Positions 44,228 through 53,130 of a DNA stretch of 64,000 nucleotides are shown here, one piece after another. The position numbers and the translations under genes were made by a program. The notes under the pieces were generated by a model, which saw only the letters and a list, made by a program, of their open reading frames with translations, had not been told where the DNA came from and ran no database searches. How positions within the stretch are numbered: position 1 is the stretch's first letter; each line of letters begins with the position of its first letter. Origin of the DNA: Novosphingobium terrae (GTDB taxonomy: Bacteria > Pseudomonadota > Alphaproteobacteria > Sphingomonadales > Sphingomonadaceae); assembly GCF_017163935.1 (NCBI RefSeq), contig NZ_JABVZR010000001.1, positions 3,162,001-3,226,000 of the forward strand, in the 5' to 3' direction.

Positions 44228-45010
44228 TTAACGTCTTAAAACCAGCCACAGCCCGACACCGCCCTCAGGCACCGCCCCCGGCGAAACGAGCTGCCTCAAC
44301 GCATCAGCGCGAGCCCGATCCAGCACCGCGAGCGGAACGCCCGGCTCATGGCAAACCACATCGGCACTGCCCAGCAGCCGCGCCTCACGCAGCGTCAGAT
44401 CGTCCGGGTCATCCGAGCGCAGGCGGATTTCCACCACACCCGCCGCAACGCCCGAAGCCGGATCACCCAGCCAGCCCGCCACCGCCGAAGCATCCGCGCT
44501 CAACGGATCAAGCGGTCCGCCTGCCGAGAGTGCGGCATCCAGCGCCCTCCGCCGCTCGCCGACATCGGGGAACAGGGCGCGCAATCCGGCACGCGCCTCA
44601 CCCAAAGCCCGCGCCAGAGCGCCCAGCCCCGGCGGCAGGATCTGCTCCAGACGCAGGCGCAGCGCCTTGGCCAGCCCCGCCGAGGCGCCGCCCGTGCCCA
44701 CCGCCACCAGCACGGGGCTCCGGTCAAGGATCGAGGGCACGGTGAAATCGCAGAGGTCGGGCTGGTCCACCACATTGACCAAAACCCCGGCCTCTCGGAG
44801 CGTTTGGGCATCCTGCTCAGCCATTGTGCGGTCTGTGTGGGCGACGAAGGCAAGGCGCGCGCGCTGGTTCAGACCCTCGGCAATGGTGTCATGCACTACG
44901 CCGCCCGCGCGTTCGACAAGGCGGCGTTTGGGTTCGGCAGCATCGCCCTCGCCCAGCACGATGATGGGTTGGCCTGCGATGCGGTGGAAAAGGGGGAGGT
45001 TTTCGATCAT
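44228..45010 (-). CDS. cysG: Siroheme synthase, precorrin-2 dehydrogenase/ferrochelatase part, with SUMT remnant
   Basis: The first 150 residues form the Met8/CysG N-terminal unit: FHRIAGQPIIVLGEGDAAE at the NAD site, VNVVDQPDLCDFTVPSILDR, and GTGGASAGLAKALRLRLEQI at dimerisation. This part oxidises precorrin-2 and inserts iron to make siroheme. From about residue 200 (DDPDDLTLREARLLGSADVV) the sequence copies the opening of uroporphyrinogen-III methyltransferase, but its GAGPGDP loop is lost and the domain stops after about 60 residues. A separate CobA must supply precorrin-2. It lies between repeat copies G and H. Confidence 0.85.
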   Translation of the reverse strand: MIENLPLFHRIAGQPIIVLGEGDAAEPKRRLVERAGGVVHDTIAEGLNQRARLAFVAHTDRTMAEQDAQTLREAGVLVNVVDQPDLCDFTVPSILDRSPVLVAVGTGGASAGLAKALRLRLEQILPPGLGALARALGEARAGLRALFPDVGERRRALDAALSAGGPLDPLSADASAVAGWLGDPASGVAAGVVEIRLRSDDPDDLTLREARLLGSADVVCHEPGVPLAVLDRARADALRQLVSPGAVPEGGVGLWLVLRR

Positions 45011-45043
45011 CGGGATCGGAGTTTAAGGGAGGAAAGAAGACAA

Positions 45044-45250
45044 TGCGAGGGCCATCGCCCTCGCGCTCCCTTTAATGTCTACGTAGCGCCAAGAGTTCGG
45101 CCAATGAGCAACGCCGCCGCGCCGCATGCAAGATTTCGATGCCTGCGGCGCCATAGGTGGCGCAGGTGGAGAGCCGAGGCGTACCAATTCGGCTCCCCTG
45201 CCCTCTCGTCGGAAGACGTTATGGGAGCGCGAGGGGGTAACCCCCTCGCA
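45044..45250 (+). repeat. Intergenic palindrome-ended repeat, copy H
   Basis: The left hairpin is GCGAGGGC/GCCCTCGC with a CATC tip, followed by GCTCCCTTTAATGTCTACG. The right end is GTCGGAAGACGTTATGGGAG into GCGAGGGGGT/ACCCCCTCGC and TCTTCCTTTT. It lies 13 bases past the lysA stop (lysA reads toward it) and upstream of the siroheme synthase gene. Same orientation as A; slightly shorter interior. Confidence 0.9.
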
Positions 45251-45263
45251 TCTTCCTTTTAAC

Positions 45264-46523
45264 TTACTTCAACCACTCCGGAACATCTTCAGCGGCCAGA
45301 ATCGTTGCCGGATCGATGCGCTTGGCGACGATCGCCCACTTGTCTCCCTCGACCATCACCTCGGGCACCAGCGCGCGGCTGTTGTAGGTGTTAGCCATGG
45401 TGGCACCATAAGCGCCTGCCGTGCGGAACACAGCGAGGTCACCGGCCTGCACGGTGTCAATCTGGCGGCCCATGGCAAAGGTGTCCGAGGATTCGCAGAT
45501 CGGCCCCACGATGTTGGCGGTAAAGGTGCCGCCATTGGGCTTCACGGCCAGAAAATCGTGCCATGCGCCATAGAGCGCCGGGCGGGCGAGGTCGTTCATG
45601 GCAGCGTCCACCACCACGAAGGGTGCGGCGACGCCTTCCTTCACGCGAACCACCCGGGTGATCAGCACGCCGGAATTGCCCGCGATGATGCGGCCCGGCT
45701 CGAACATCAGGGTCACGCCCCAATCGGCGGTGACGCGGGCGACCATGGCGCCGTACTGCTGCGGGCTGGGGAAGCTGTCGCCGGGCTTGTAGGGCACGCC
45801 AACGCCGCCGCCCAGATCCATATGGGTGATGGTGTCGCCCTGGGCACGGATGGCGCGCATCAGCTCGCCCATCTTGGTGAAGGCGTCTTCCAGCGGTTCG
45901 AGGCGCGAAAGCTGGCTGCCGATATGGACGGCAAGGCCGCGCATCTTCAGGCCCGGCAGGGCGGAGAGGCGGCCATAGATCGCGGCGGCGCGATCGTAAG
46001 CCACGCCAAACTTGTTCTCGGCCTTGCCGGTGGAGATCTTGGCGTGGGTTCCGGCGTCCACATCCGGGTTCACGCGCAGCGCGGCGCTGGCGGTGAGGCC
46101 CAGCGCGGCGGCGATCTGCGCCAGTTCCACGCCCTCTTCCTCGGATTCGAGGTTGAACTGGCCGATGCCGGCCTTGAGCGCGCGGGTCAGCTCGTCCGCC
46201 GTCTTGCCGACGCCGGAGAAGACCACATGGTCAGGCGCGATGCCCGCCTTCAGGGCGCGGTCCATCTCGCCGGCGGAGACCACGTCCGCGCCATAGCCCT
46301 CGCTGGCCAGCAGGCGCAGCACGGCGAGGTTGGGGTTGGCCTTCACGGCAAAGGCGATATGCACCGAGGGCAGCACCGAAAGCGCCTCGGCAAAAACGCG
46401 GGCGTGGCGGCGCAGCGTGGCGCTGGAATAGACGTAGCAGGGTGTGCCCACGGCCTCGGCCACATCGGAAAGGGCGACATCCTCGGCATGGAGAATGCCG
46501 GTCTGGTAGGAGAAATGGTCCAT
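45264..46523 (-). CDS. lysA: Diaminopimelate decarboxylase
   Basis: LysA makes L-lysine from meso-diaminopimelate. The 419-residue PLP enzyme has the lysine in HIAFAVKANPNLAVLRLLAS (about residue 55), the HIGSQLSRLEPLE phosphate-site region, DLGGGVGVPY and the C-terminal CESSDTFAMGRQ with the catalytic Cys from the partner subunit. It follows a small lipoprotein gene and argH, a conserved order in proteobacteria. Confidence 0.97.
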   Translation of the reverse strand: MDHFSYQTGILHAEDVALSDVAEAVGTPCYVYSSATLRRHARVFAEALSVLPSVHIAFAVKANPNLAVLRLLASEGYGADVVSAGEMDRALKAGIAPDHVVFSGVGKTADELTRALKAGIGQFNLESEEEGVELAQIAAALGLTASAALRVNPDVDAGTHAKISTGKAENKFGVAYDRAAAIYGRLSALPGLKMRGLAVHIGSQLSRLEPLEDAFTKMGELMRAIRAQGDTITHMDLGGGVGVPYKPGDSFPSPQQYGAMVARVTADWGVTLMFEPGRIIAGNSGVLITRVVRVKEGVAAPFVVVDAAMNDLARPALYGAWHDFLAVKPNGGTFTANIVGPICESSDTFAMGRQIDTVQAGDLAVFRTAGAYGATMANTYNSRALVPEVMVEGDKWAIVAKRIDPATILAAEDVPEWLK

Positions 46524-46582
46524 CGGTCAGGATTTCCTGAAAATTGGGAATATGGTTCAGCCGTGGCGCGCCGGACGGGCCC

Positions 46583-46852
46583 TTACTTCTTGCTCGCCTC
46601 TTCCTCGGGCGGCAGGTCGAAGGGATCGTCAGGGCGCGGCTGGCTGCGTGTGTACAGCTCGACGGCGCGGTTGGGGCGGTTTTGCGAGGTGTAGCCGAGC
46701 AGCTCATTCGCATTGGGCTTGTCGGCGCGGCCATAGGGCGCGACCGGCAGGTGATGCCCCTCGCGAGGTTTAAGCTCTGCCATCTGACCGCAGCCCGACA
46801 GGGCGGCAAGGCTTGCCACCAGCAGGATCGGGCGAAGGGCGGTCAGACGCAT
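46583..46852 (-). CDS. Small outer membrane lipoprotein, LptM (YifL)-like
   Basis: The 89-residue protein has a lipoprotein signal (RLTALRPILLVASLAALSGC, Cys at about residue 21), then GQMAELKPREGHHLPVAPYG and a charged tail ending EEEASKK. The start at ATG 46852 follows AAAGGA; ATG 46858 is also possible. It sits between argH and lysA. In gammaproteobacteria a small lipoprotein beside lysA (YifL/LptM) helps LptD oxidative maturation. Position, length and lipobox suggest an alphaproteobacterial counterpart, but the short sequence does not prove it. Confidence 0.7.
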   Translation of the reverse strand: MRLTALRPILLVASLAALSGCGQMAELKPREGHHLPVAPYGRADKPNANELLGYTSQNRPNRAVELYTRSQPRPDDPFDLPPEEEASKK

Positions 46853-46879
46853 GGGCATTCCTTTCGCTTTTCGCGTAAC

Positions 46880-48289
46880 TTACAGGCCGAGCGCCGCGCG
46901 GGCCTGTGCCACGCGCTTCTCTACCTCAACCGGCGCGGTTCCGCCATGGCTGGCGCGCGAGGCCACCGAAGCCTCGACAGACAGCGCCGGGAAGACGCCT
47001 TCATCGATACGCGCGTCGATGGCTTGCAGTTCCTCAAGGCTCAGCTGGTCGAGGGCGACGCCCTTCGTTTCGGCCAGCTTCACGGCGGCGCCGGTGATGT
47101 GATGGGCCTCGCGGAAGGGGATGTTGGCCTGACGCACCAGCCAGTCGGCCAGATCGGTGGCGGTGGCGTAGCCGAGTTCAGCGGCCTTGCGCATGCGGTC
47201 GGTGCGGAACTTGGTGCTTTCCACCATGCCGGTCATGGCGGCGAGGCACAGGGTGAGCAGGCCGGCGGCCTCGAAGACCGGCGGTTTGTCGTCCTGCATG
47301 TCCTTGGAATAGGCCAGCGGCAGGCCCTTCATGGTGATCATCAGGCTGGTGAGGCTGCCGATGATGCGCCCGCTGTGCCCGCGCACCAGCTCGGCGGCAT
47401 CGGGGTTCTTCTTCTGCGGCATGATGCTGCTGCCGGTGGACAGCGAATCGGGCAGCGTGACGAAGCCAAAGGGCTGGCTGGCCCAGATGATGAACTCCTC
47501 GGCCAGACGCGAGAGGTGCAGCGCGGCCTGAGCCGCCGCCATCAGATAATCCAGCGCGAAATCGCGGTCAGACACCGAATCGAGGCTGTTGTCGGTGGGG
47601 CTGTCGAAGCCCAGCGCCGAAGCCGTGGCGAAACGGTCGATGGGGAAGCCTGTGCCCGCCAGCGCCGCGCTGCCCAAAGGCGAGCGGTTCATGCGCGCGC
47701 GCGCATCGGCAAAGCGCGACACGTCGCGGCTGGCCATCTCGTAATAGGCCATCAGATGGTGGCCCAGCGTGACGGGCTGCGCGGTCTGCAGATGGGTGAA
47801 GCCGGGCATGATCGAATGGGCATGCTCGCCGGCACGCGCCACCAGCGCCTTTTGCAGGGCGTTGAGGCCCACCAGAGCGCTGTCACAGGCATCGCGCACC
47901 CACAGGCGGAAATCCGTCGCCACCTGATCGTTGCGGCTGCGCGCGGTGTGCAGGCGCCCGGCCACCGGGCCGACCAGCTCGGCCAGGCGGCTTTCGGTGG
48001 TCATGTGGATGTCCTCGAGGTCCCAGTTTTCCGGGACGCCATTGGCCGCATATTCCTCGGCAACCTTGTCCAGACCCGCCGAAATCGTGGCGGCATCCTC
48101 AGCCGCAACAATGCCCTGCGCGCCCAGCATCGCGACATGCGCCTTGCTGGCGGCAATATCCTGCTTCCACAGGGCCTTGTCGAAAGGGATCGAGGCGTTA
48201 ATCTCACGCATGATTGCAGCGGGCCCTTCGGCGAAGCGCCCGCCCCACATCTGGTTGGAGCCTGCCTTGCTGTCTTGCCCTTCACTCAC
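46880..48289 (-). CDS. argH: Argininosuccinate lyase
   Basis: ArgH cleaves argininosuccinate to arginine and fumarate. The 469-residue protein has [10 protein letters not shown] near the start, [15 protein letters not shown] and the fumarase-superfamily signature [12 protein letters not shown] with the catalytic Ser loop. GTG 48289 gives the usual N-terminus; the longer open frame would pass over the divergent thioredoxin gene. Its start region is only 19 bases from the divergent gene's ATG. Confidence 0.95.
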   Translation of the reverse strand: MSEGQDSKAGSNQMWGGRFAEGPAAIMREINASIPFDKALWKQDIAASKAHVAMLGAQGIVAAEDAATISAGLDKVAEEYAANGVPENWDLEDIHMTTESRLAELVGPVAGRLHTARSRNDQVATDFRLWVRDACDSALVGLNALQKALVARAGEHAHSIMPGFTHLQTAQPVTLGHHLMAYYEMASRDVSRFADARARMNRSPLGSAALAGTGFPIDRFATASALGFDSPTDNSLDSVSDRDFALDYLMAAAQAALHLSRLAEEFIIWASQPFGFVTLPDSLSTGSSIMPQKKNPDAAELVRGHSGRIIGSLTSLMITMKGLPLAYSKDMQDDKPPVFEAAGLLTLCLAAMTGMVESTKFRTDRMRKAAELGYATATDLADWLVRQANIPFREAHHITGAAVKLAETKGVALDQLSLEELQAIDARIDEGVFPALSVEASVASRASHGGTAPVEVEKRVAQARAALGL

Positions 48290-48308
48290 GCGCGTCGTCC
48301 TCGGATCT

Positions 48309-48881
48309 ATGCTGGCCTTGCCGGTGCTTGGGCCGTTACTTGGCGGCTGCGATAGGCAAAGCGACGCTGCGACGCAACAGGCGGAGTCGGTCTCTTCGGC
48401 CAATTCGGCAGAAGCGGCGCCCACTGCGGGCTTTGACCGCAGCCATCGCGGCAGCCCCATCCCCGATCTCACGGTCAGCGGGCTGGACGGCAAGCCGGTG
48501 GCGCTGGCCTCGCTCAAGGGCAAGCCGCTGCTGGTGAACCTCTGGGCGACATGGTGCGCGCCCTGCGTGGCCGAGCTGCCCACGCTGGACAAGCTTGCCG
48601 GGGCGCAGGCCGCCACCCTGCGCGTGGTGGAAATCTCTCAGGACAGCGGCGAGGACGGTTCCGCCGCCAAGAAGGTGAAAGCCTTCTGGGAAAGCAAGAA
48701 CCTTGCCCATCTCTCGACGCTGATCGATCCCAAGGGGGAGGCTTCGGCGAAATATGCCGTCACCACCCTGCCCACCACCATCTATTACGATGCGCAGGGC
48801 CGCGAAGTGTGGCGCCTTGTCGGTGGTCATGACTGGGCCAGCAAGCAGACCGGGGAATTGCTGGCCGAAACAGCCGGCTGA
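48309..48881 (+). CDS. TlpA-like periplasmic thioredoxin lipoprotein
   Basis: The 190-residue protein has a short hydrophobic N-terminus ending in the lipobox-like LLGGC, a Ser/Ala linker and a TlpA/ResA-type thioredoxin domain with the redox site WATWCAPC (about residues 79-86) and cis-Pro segment [10 protein letters not shown]. It likely keeps periplasmic Cys reduced or drives disulfide exchange, for example in cytochrome assembly. ATG 48309 lacks a basic n-region; TTG 48267 in frame would supply one (LTRVV) but overlaps the argH start on the other strand. The gene order argH/tlpA divergent is common in this group. Confidence 0.82.
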   Translation: MLALPVLGPLLGGCDRQSDAATQQAESVSSANSAEAAPTAGFDRSHRGSPIPDLTVSGLDGKPVALASLKGKPLLVNLWATWCAPCVAELPTLDKLAGAQAATLRVVEISQDSGEDGSAAKKVKAFWESKNLAHLSTLIDPKGEASAKYAVTTLPTTIYYDAQGREVWRLVGGHDWASKQTGELLAETAG

Positions 48882-49036
48882 CGACGGCGCGACCATCTCC
48901 AGCACCCTGCCGGCCAACCGGCGGGCGGAGTGGCGCCACGCAATTGCTCTTTACGTCACCCGCCGCTGCTGTAGGACGGGCGGAGGATGATGGCCGTCAG
49001 GCGCCCCGCAGGCGCCTCTGTTAAGAAAGACCTCCG

Positions 49037-50467
49037 ATGCACGATATGTCTCGCCTGACGACCGGGATCAGCGGGCTGGATCAGATTCTGGCGGGCGGCT
49101 TTATCGCGGGCGCGTCTTACATCATTCAGGGCCAGCCGGGCGCGGGCAAGACGATCCTGTCGAACCAGATCGCCTTCAGCCATCTGCGTGACGGCGGCAA
49201 GGTGCTGTATGTCACGCTTCTGGCCGAAAGCCATGAGCGATTGTTCCAGGCGCTCGACGTGCTGGACTTCTTCGACCGTTCCAAGCTGGGCAATGACATC
49301 ACCTATGTCAGCGTCTTCCAGACCCTGCGTGACGAGGGGCTGGACGCGGTGGTCAAGCTGCTGCGCCGCGAGACCAAGCGGCAGGGCGCGACCTTGCTGG
49401 TCTTCGACGGGCTGCTCAACGCGCGTGACCGCGCCGAGACCGATTTCGACGTGAAGACCTTCGTCGCCGAAATTCAGGGCCAGGCCGCTTTCGTGGGGTG
49501 CAGCGTGCTGTTCCTCACCAGCTCCAGCGTGAAGGAGATCAGCCCCGAGCATACGATGGTCGATGGCGTGGTCGAACTGACCGATACGCTGGCCGGTGTG
49601 CGCTCGGTGCGGCAGATCCAGATCCGCAAGTCGCGTGGCAGCAAGGCGATCGGCGGGCTTCACGAATTCGAGATCAGCGATGGCGGCATCACCGTCTACC
49701 CCCGTCTGGAGGCGCTGGCCGATCCTGCCATCGCCGCGCTGGAACCCGCCACGGGCCGCGTCGGCTCGGGCCTTGCCGAGCTGGACGCGCTGCTGGGCGG
49801 CGGCATTCCGCGCGGCTCGGTCACGCTGATCGCCGGGCCCACCGGTGGCGGCAAGACCACGCTGGGGCTGCATTTCCTCTCGCAATCCAGCGCGGACGAG
49901 CCGGGGCTGCATTTCGGCTTCTTCGAGACCCCGCATCGCCTCTATGCCAAGGCCCGCTCGCTGGGCATCGCCCTGCCCGCCAGCGGCAGCCCGGAGCTGA
50001 CGCTGCACTGGACCTCGCTGTCGGACAACATCCTCGACAAGCTGGGCGATCAGCTGCTGGGGCAGGTGCAAAAGCTGGGCATCAAGCGCTTGTTTATCGA
50101 CGGCTTCGGCGGTTTCGAGCGGGCCGCGCATCACCGTCCGCGCCTGATCGAATTTTTCGCCAGCCTGGTGGATCGCTTGCGCGCCCTTAGCGTTACAACA
50201 TTGGCGACCTGGGAAATCCGCGAGCTCGTGGGAACCGATGTCACCGCCCCGGCACGGGATCTGTCAGCCATTCTGGATAACATGATCCTTCTGCGCCAGG
50301 TCGAGGAGGACCATCGCCTTGTCAGGTCGATTTCAGTCCAGAAAGTCCGCGACGGCAACTTCGATTCCGCTGCTCACCTTATCGAGTTCGCGGAAGGGGG
50401 GCTGGCGATCGGTGCCTCGCTGCATCATGAGCTGGCTTCGCCCTCCGTTGATCCGATCGATGGCTGA
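49037..50467 (+). CDS. KaiC-like double-domain RecA-type ATPase
   Basis: The 476-residue protein contains two KaiC domains: LTTGISGLDQILAGGF with Walker A GQPGAGKT (about residues 33-40), then SGLAELDALLGGGIPRGS with Walker A GPTGGGKTT (about 266-274). Near the C-terminus DLSAILDNMILLRQVEE aligns with the KaiC phosphorylation segment, but the second of the two phospho-sites (Thr432 in Synechococcus) is Ala. The carboxylate pair after each Walker A helix is single here. No kaiA or kaiB is nearby. A receiver-domain gene follows after 32 bases, suggesting signalling rather than a clock. A 7-bp hairpin (48999-49017) precedes the start. Confidence 0.88.
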   Translation: MHDMSRLTTGISGLDQILAGGFIAGASYIIQGQPGAGKTILSNQIAFSHLRDGGKVLYVTLLAESHERLFQALDVLDFFDRSKLGNDITYVSVFQTLRDEGLDAVVKLLRRETKRQGATLLVFDGLLNARDRAETDFDVKTFVAEIQGQAAFVGCSVLFLTSSSVKEISPEHTMVDGVVELTDTLAGVRSVRQIQIRKSRGSKAIGGLHEFEISDGGITVYPRLEALADPAIAALEPATGRVGSGLAELDALLGGGIPRGSVTLIAGPTGGGKTTLGLHFLSQSSADEPGLHFGFFETPHRLYAKARSLGIALPASGSPELTLHWTSLSDNILDKLGDQLLGQVQKLGIKRLFIDGFGGFERAAHHRPRLIEFFASLVDRLRALSVTTLATWEIRELVGTDVTAPARDLSAILDNMILLRQVEEDHRLVRSISVQKVRDGNFDSAAHLIEFAEGGLAIGASLHHELASPSVDPIDG

Positions 50468-50499
50468 AGCGCCATGAGCGGACCGGAGGTGCCCCTGAC

Positions 50500-50865
50500 A
50501 TGGCGCTGATCCTTGTCGCCGATGACGAGTATTTCCTCGCGGTCATGCTGGCCGATATGCTCGAGGACGAAGGGCATGAGGTGCAGACCGCGCCCAATGG
50601 GCAGGCTGCGCTTGCCCTGATGCGCGAGGCCAGGCCCGCCCTGCTGATCACCGATTTCATGATGCCGATCATGACCGGGCTGGAACTGGCCGAGGCGATG
50701 CATGCCGATGCCGCGCTGGCCGATATCCCGATCATTCTGGTGAGCGGCGCGCAGGGCGGCATCGCCCGCGAAAAGCCCGAGCTGTTTCAGGCCGTGTTCG
50801 ACAAGCCCTATCAGCGCGACGGCCTGCTGGCCGAGGTGGAGCGCATGCTGAACGGCAAGGGTTAA
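50500..50865 (+). CDS. Single-domain response regulator (CheY-like receiver)
   Basis: The 121-residue protein is a stand-alone receiver: acidic pair in LVADDEYF, phospho-acceptor Asp in LLITDFMMPIMTG (about residue 50), Ser in ILVSGAQ and the Lys in FDKPY. No output domain is present. A strong GGAGGTG ribosome site precedes ATG 50500. It follows the KaiC-like gene, and such pairs occur in many proteobacteria, often with a histidine kinase, which is not seen here. Confidence 0.92.
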   Translation: MALILVADDEYFLAVMLADMLEDEGHEVQTAPNGQAALALMREARPALLITDFMMPIMTGLELAEAMHADAALADIPIILVSGAQGGIAREKPELFQAVFDKPYQRDGLLAEVERMLNGKG

Positions 50866-50995
50866 AGGCAAAGTGGCGGAACCGGGCCCTGAACGCGCCG
50901 GGACCGGCTTGCGCTGAGGCCCGGAGCTTACAGCAGGGCAGGTTCGGATGATCGTCTGCCCCGGCACCATCAATGATACATTGTTACACGCCATC

Positions 50996-51024
50996 TTGTC
51001 ACAAGGCTCAAGGCGTTCCATAGT
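50996..51024 (+). promoter_or_regulatory. Candidate promoter of the CocE-type hydrolase
   Basis: TTGTCA (50996-51001), a 17-base spacer and CATAGT (51019-51024) lie 44 bases upstream of the hydrolase start, within a 200-base gap that otherwise holds nothing I recognise. Confidence 0.42.
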
Positions 51025-51068
51025 GGTTCATCGTCCTTTTGCTCCCCCCTTTCAAAGGCGCTTCATTC

Positions 51069-52982
51069 ATGCCGAAAATCACCGCGCGTCTCGCGCTGGC
51101 TGCCTGCTCCGTGCTGGCGCTGGGCCTCACTCCTTTTGCGGCGCAAGCCAAGCCCGCCAAGGCTGCCGCAGCCGATCAGGCCAGCGACATTCCCGCCAAA
51201 TGGGAAGCCCCCCGCCCTGGCTTCGATTACGACCTGCGCGAGGTGATGATCCCCATGCGTGACGGTGTGAAGCTGCACACCATCATCGCCATCCCCAAAG
51301 GCGCCAAGGGCCTGCCCATGCTGATGGAGCGCACGCCTTACGACGCCGACAGCTTCCTCAAGCGCAACATCCCCCATCTGCGCGACGCCGTGTGGTCGGC
51401 CAATCGCGAATGGGTCGATGACGGTTACATCTTCGTCTATCAGGACATTCGCGGCAAATATGGCTCGCAGGGGCCCTACATCATGACCCGCCCCCCGCGC
51501 GGCCCCATGAATGACAGCAAGACCGACGACACCACCGATTCCTACGACACCGTCGACTGGCTGGTGAAGAATCTGCCTGAATCCAATGGCAAGGTCGGGC
51601 TGATCGGCTCCTCCTACGATGGCTGGACGGTGACCATGGCGCTGCTGGGGCCCCACCCCGCCGTGAAGGCAGCAGCTCCGGAAAGCCCGATGATCGACGG
51701 CTGGATGGGCGACGACTGGTTCCATTACGGCGCCTTCCGCCAGATCAACCTCGACTATTTCACCGAGCAGAGCAGCAAGACCGGCAAGGGCGAAGCCGTG
51801 CCGCGCAGCAGCTATGACGATTATCAGGCCTTCCTCGATGCCGGCACGGCGGGCGCCTGGGCCACCACCAACGGCTTCAAGCAGCTGCCCTGGTGGAACC
51901 GCCTCTCCAGCCATCCGGCCTATGACAGCTTCTGGCAGGATCAGGCGCTGGACAAGCAGGTGGTCGCCAAGCCCTCCACCGTGCCCACCCTCTGGCTGCA
52001 GGGCCTGTGGGATCAGGAGGATATGTATGGCGCCATCCACAGCTATGAGGCGCTGAAGGCGGCGGGCCATGACAACAACCATATCGTGATGGGCCCGTGG
52101 TATCACAGCCAGGTCAACCGCAGCGCGGAGAGCCTTGGCGCTCTGAAATGGCCGGGCGACACCGCTGCCGACTTCCGCCGCGACACGCTGATCCCCTTCT
52201 TCGACACCTATCTGAAGGACCGTGCGCCCGCCACGCCGCAGCCCTCGGCGATGATCTACAACCCGGCTGAAAAGCATTGGGACAGCTTCGCGCAATGGCC
52301 CGGCGTGCCCCAGAGCGGCCTCACGCCCTTCTATCTGCAAGCCAGCAACGGCCTTGCCACGCAGCCATCCTCGGGCGCTGACTCCTATGTCTCCGATCCC
52401 GCCAAGCCCGTGCCCTTCGAGCCCCTGCCCGCGCGCTTCGCCGATCATCCCAGCTGGGCGACATGGCTGGTGCAGGACCAGCGCTTCGTCTCGACGCGCC
52501 CCGATGTGCTCAGCTACCAGACCCCGGTGCTCGATCATGAAGTGCGGCTGGAGGGCGCGCCCTTCGCCGATCTCTTCGCCCGCACCACCGGCAGCGATGT
52601 CGATTTCGTGGTGAAGATCATCGACGTCTACCCGCCCACCTATGCCGAACAGCCCGAGCTGGGCGGCTATCAGCTGCCGATCAGCCTCGACATCTTCCGT
52701 GGCCGCTATCGCGGCGGTTTCGACAAGCCGGCGGCAGTGCCTGCGGGTCAGGTGCAGGAGTACAAGTTCCGCCTGCCCACGGTGAACTATACGGTGAAGC
52801 CGGGCCACCGGATCATGGTGCAGATCCAGTCCTCGCTGTTCCCGCTCTATGACCGCAACCCGCAGACCTATGTGCCCAACATCTTCTTCGCCAAGCCCGA
52901 GGATTTCCAGAAGGCCACCATCACGCTGGAACACGGGCCCGATGGCCAGAGCGCGGTGCTGCTGCCGGTGGTGAAGCCGTGA
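51069..52982 (+). CDS. Exported CocE/NonD (X-Pro dipeptidyl-peptidase family) hydrolase
   Basis: The 637-residue protein has a cleavable signal peptide (to about residue 28, ending AAQA) and an alpha/beta-hydrolase domain with VMIPMRDGVKLHTIIAIP, the oxyanion RTPYDAD segment and the nucleophile GLIGSSYDGW (Ser at about residue 183). The Asp and His regions (GLWDQEDM, IVMGPWYHSQ) and a C-terminal jelly-roll domain (from about 400) follow. Relatives are glutaryl-7-ACA acylases, cocaine esterase and alpha-amino-acid ester hydrolases. The substrate is unknown; ester or amide scavenging in the periplasm is likely. Confidence 0.9.
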   Translation: MPKITARLALAACSVLALGLTPFAAQAKPAKAAAADQASDIPAKWEAPRPGFDYDLREVMIPMRDGVKLHTIIAIPKGAKGLPMLMERTPYDADSFLKRNIPHLRDAVWSANREWVDDGYIFVYQDIRGKYGSQGPYIMTRPPRGPMNDSKTDDTTDSYDTVDWLVKNLPESNGKVGLIGSSYDGWTVTMALLGPHPAVKAAAPESPMIDGWMGDDWFHYGAFRQINLDYFTEQSSKTGKGEAVPRSSYDDYQAFLDAGTAGAWATTNGFKQLPWWNRLSSHPAYDSFWQDQALDKQVVAKPSTVPTLWLQGLWDQEDMYGAIHSYEALKAAGHDNNHIVMGPWYHSQVNRSAESLGALKWPGDTAADFRRDTLIPFFDTYLKDRAPATPQPSAMIYNPAEKHWDSFAQWPGVPQSGLTPFYLQASNGLATQPSSGADSYVSDPAKPVPFEPLPARFADHPSWATWLVQDQRFVSTRPDVLSYQTPVLDHEVRLEGAPFADLFARTTGSDVDFVVKIIDVYPPTYAEQPELGGYQLPISLDIFRGRYRGGFDKPAAVPAGQVQEYKFRLPTVNYTVKPGHRIMVQIQSSLFPLYDRNPQTYVPNIFFAKPEDFQKATITLEHGPDGQSAVLLPVVKP

Positions 52983-52988
52983 TCCGAA

Positions 52989-53026
52989 GCAGGCACCCCG
53001 TGCGGAAGCTTCGGCGGGGTGCCTGC
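52989..53026 (+). terminator. 12-bp hairpin after the hydrolase gene
   Basis: GCAGGCACCCCG and CGGGGTGCCTGC pair around a 14-base loop, six bases after the stop. No T run follows, so termination would be partial; it may protect the 3' end. Confidence 0.55.
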
Positions 53027-53067
53027 CGGTGATGGAAACATCATAAGCGCTCAACAGTTTGCTTAAG

Positions 53068-53114
53068 AGGATAGGGCTCGCACGCTGGCAGCAGCGCGCG
53101 AGCCCTATCCTTTT
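53068..53114 (+). terminator. 14-bp hairpin plus TTTT in the leader of a small lipoprotein gene
   Basis: AGGATAGGGCTCGC (53068-53081) and GCGAGCCCTATCCT (53098-53111) form a perfect 14-bp stem with a 16-base loop, followed by three more T. The ribosome site AAGGAGG of the next gene begins only a few bases later. It may end the hydrolase transcript, or act as a leader terminator for the lipoprotein gene. Confidence 0.7.
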
Positions 53115-53130
53115 CCACAAGGAGGCAAAG

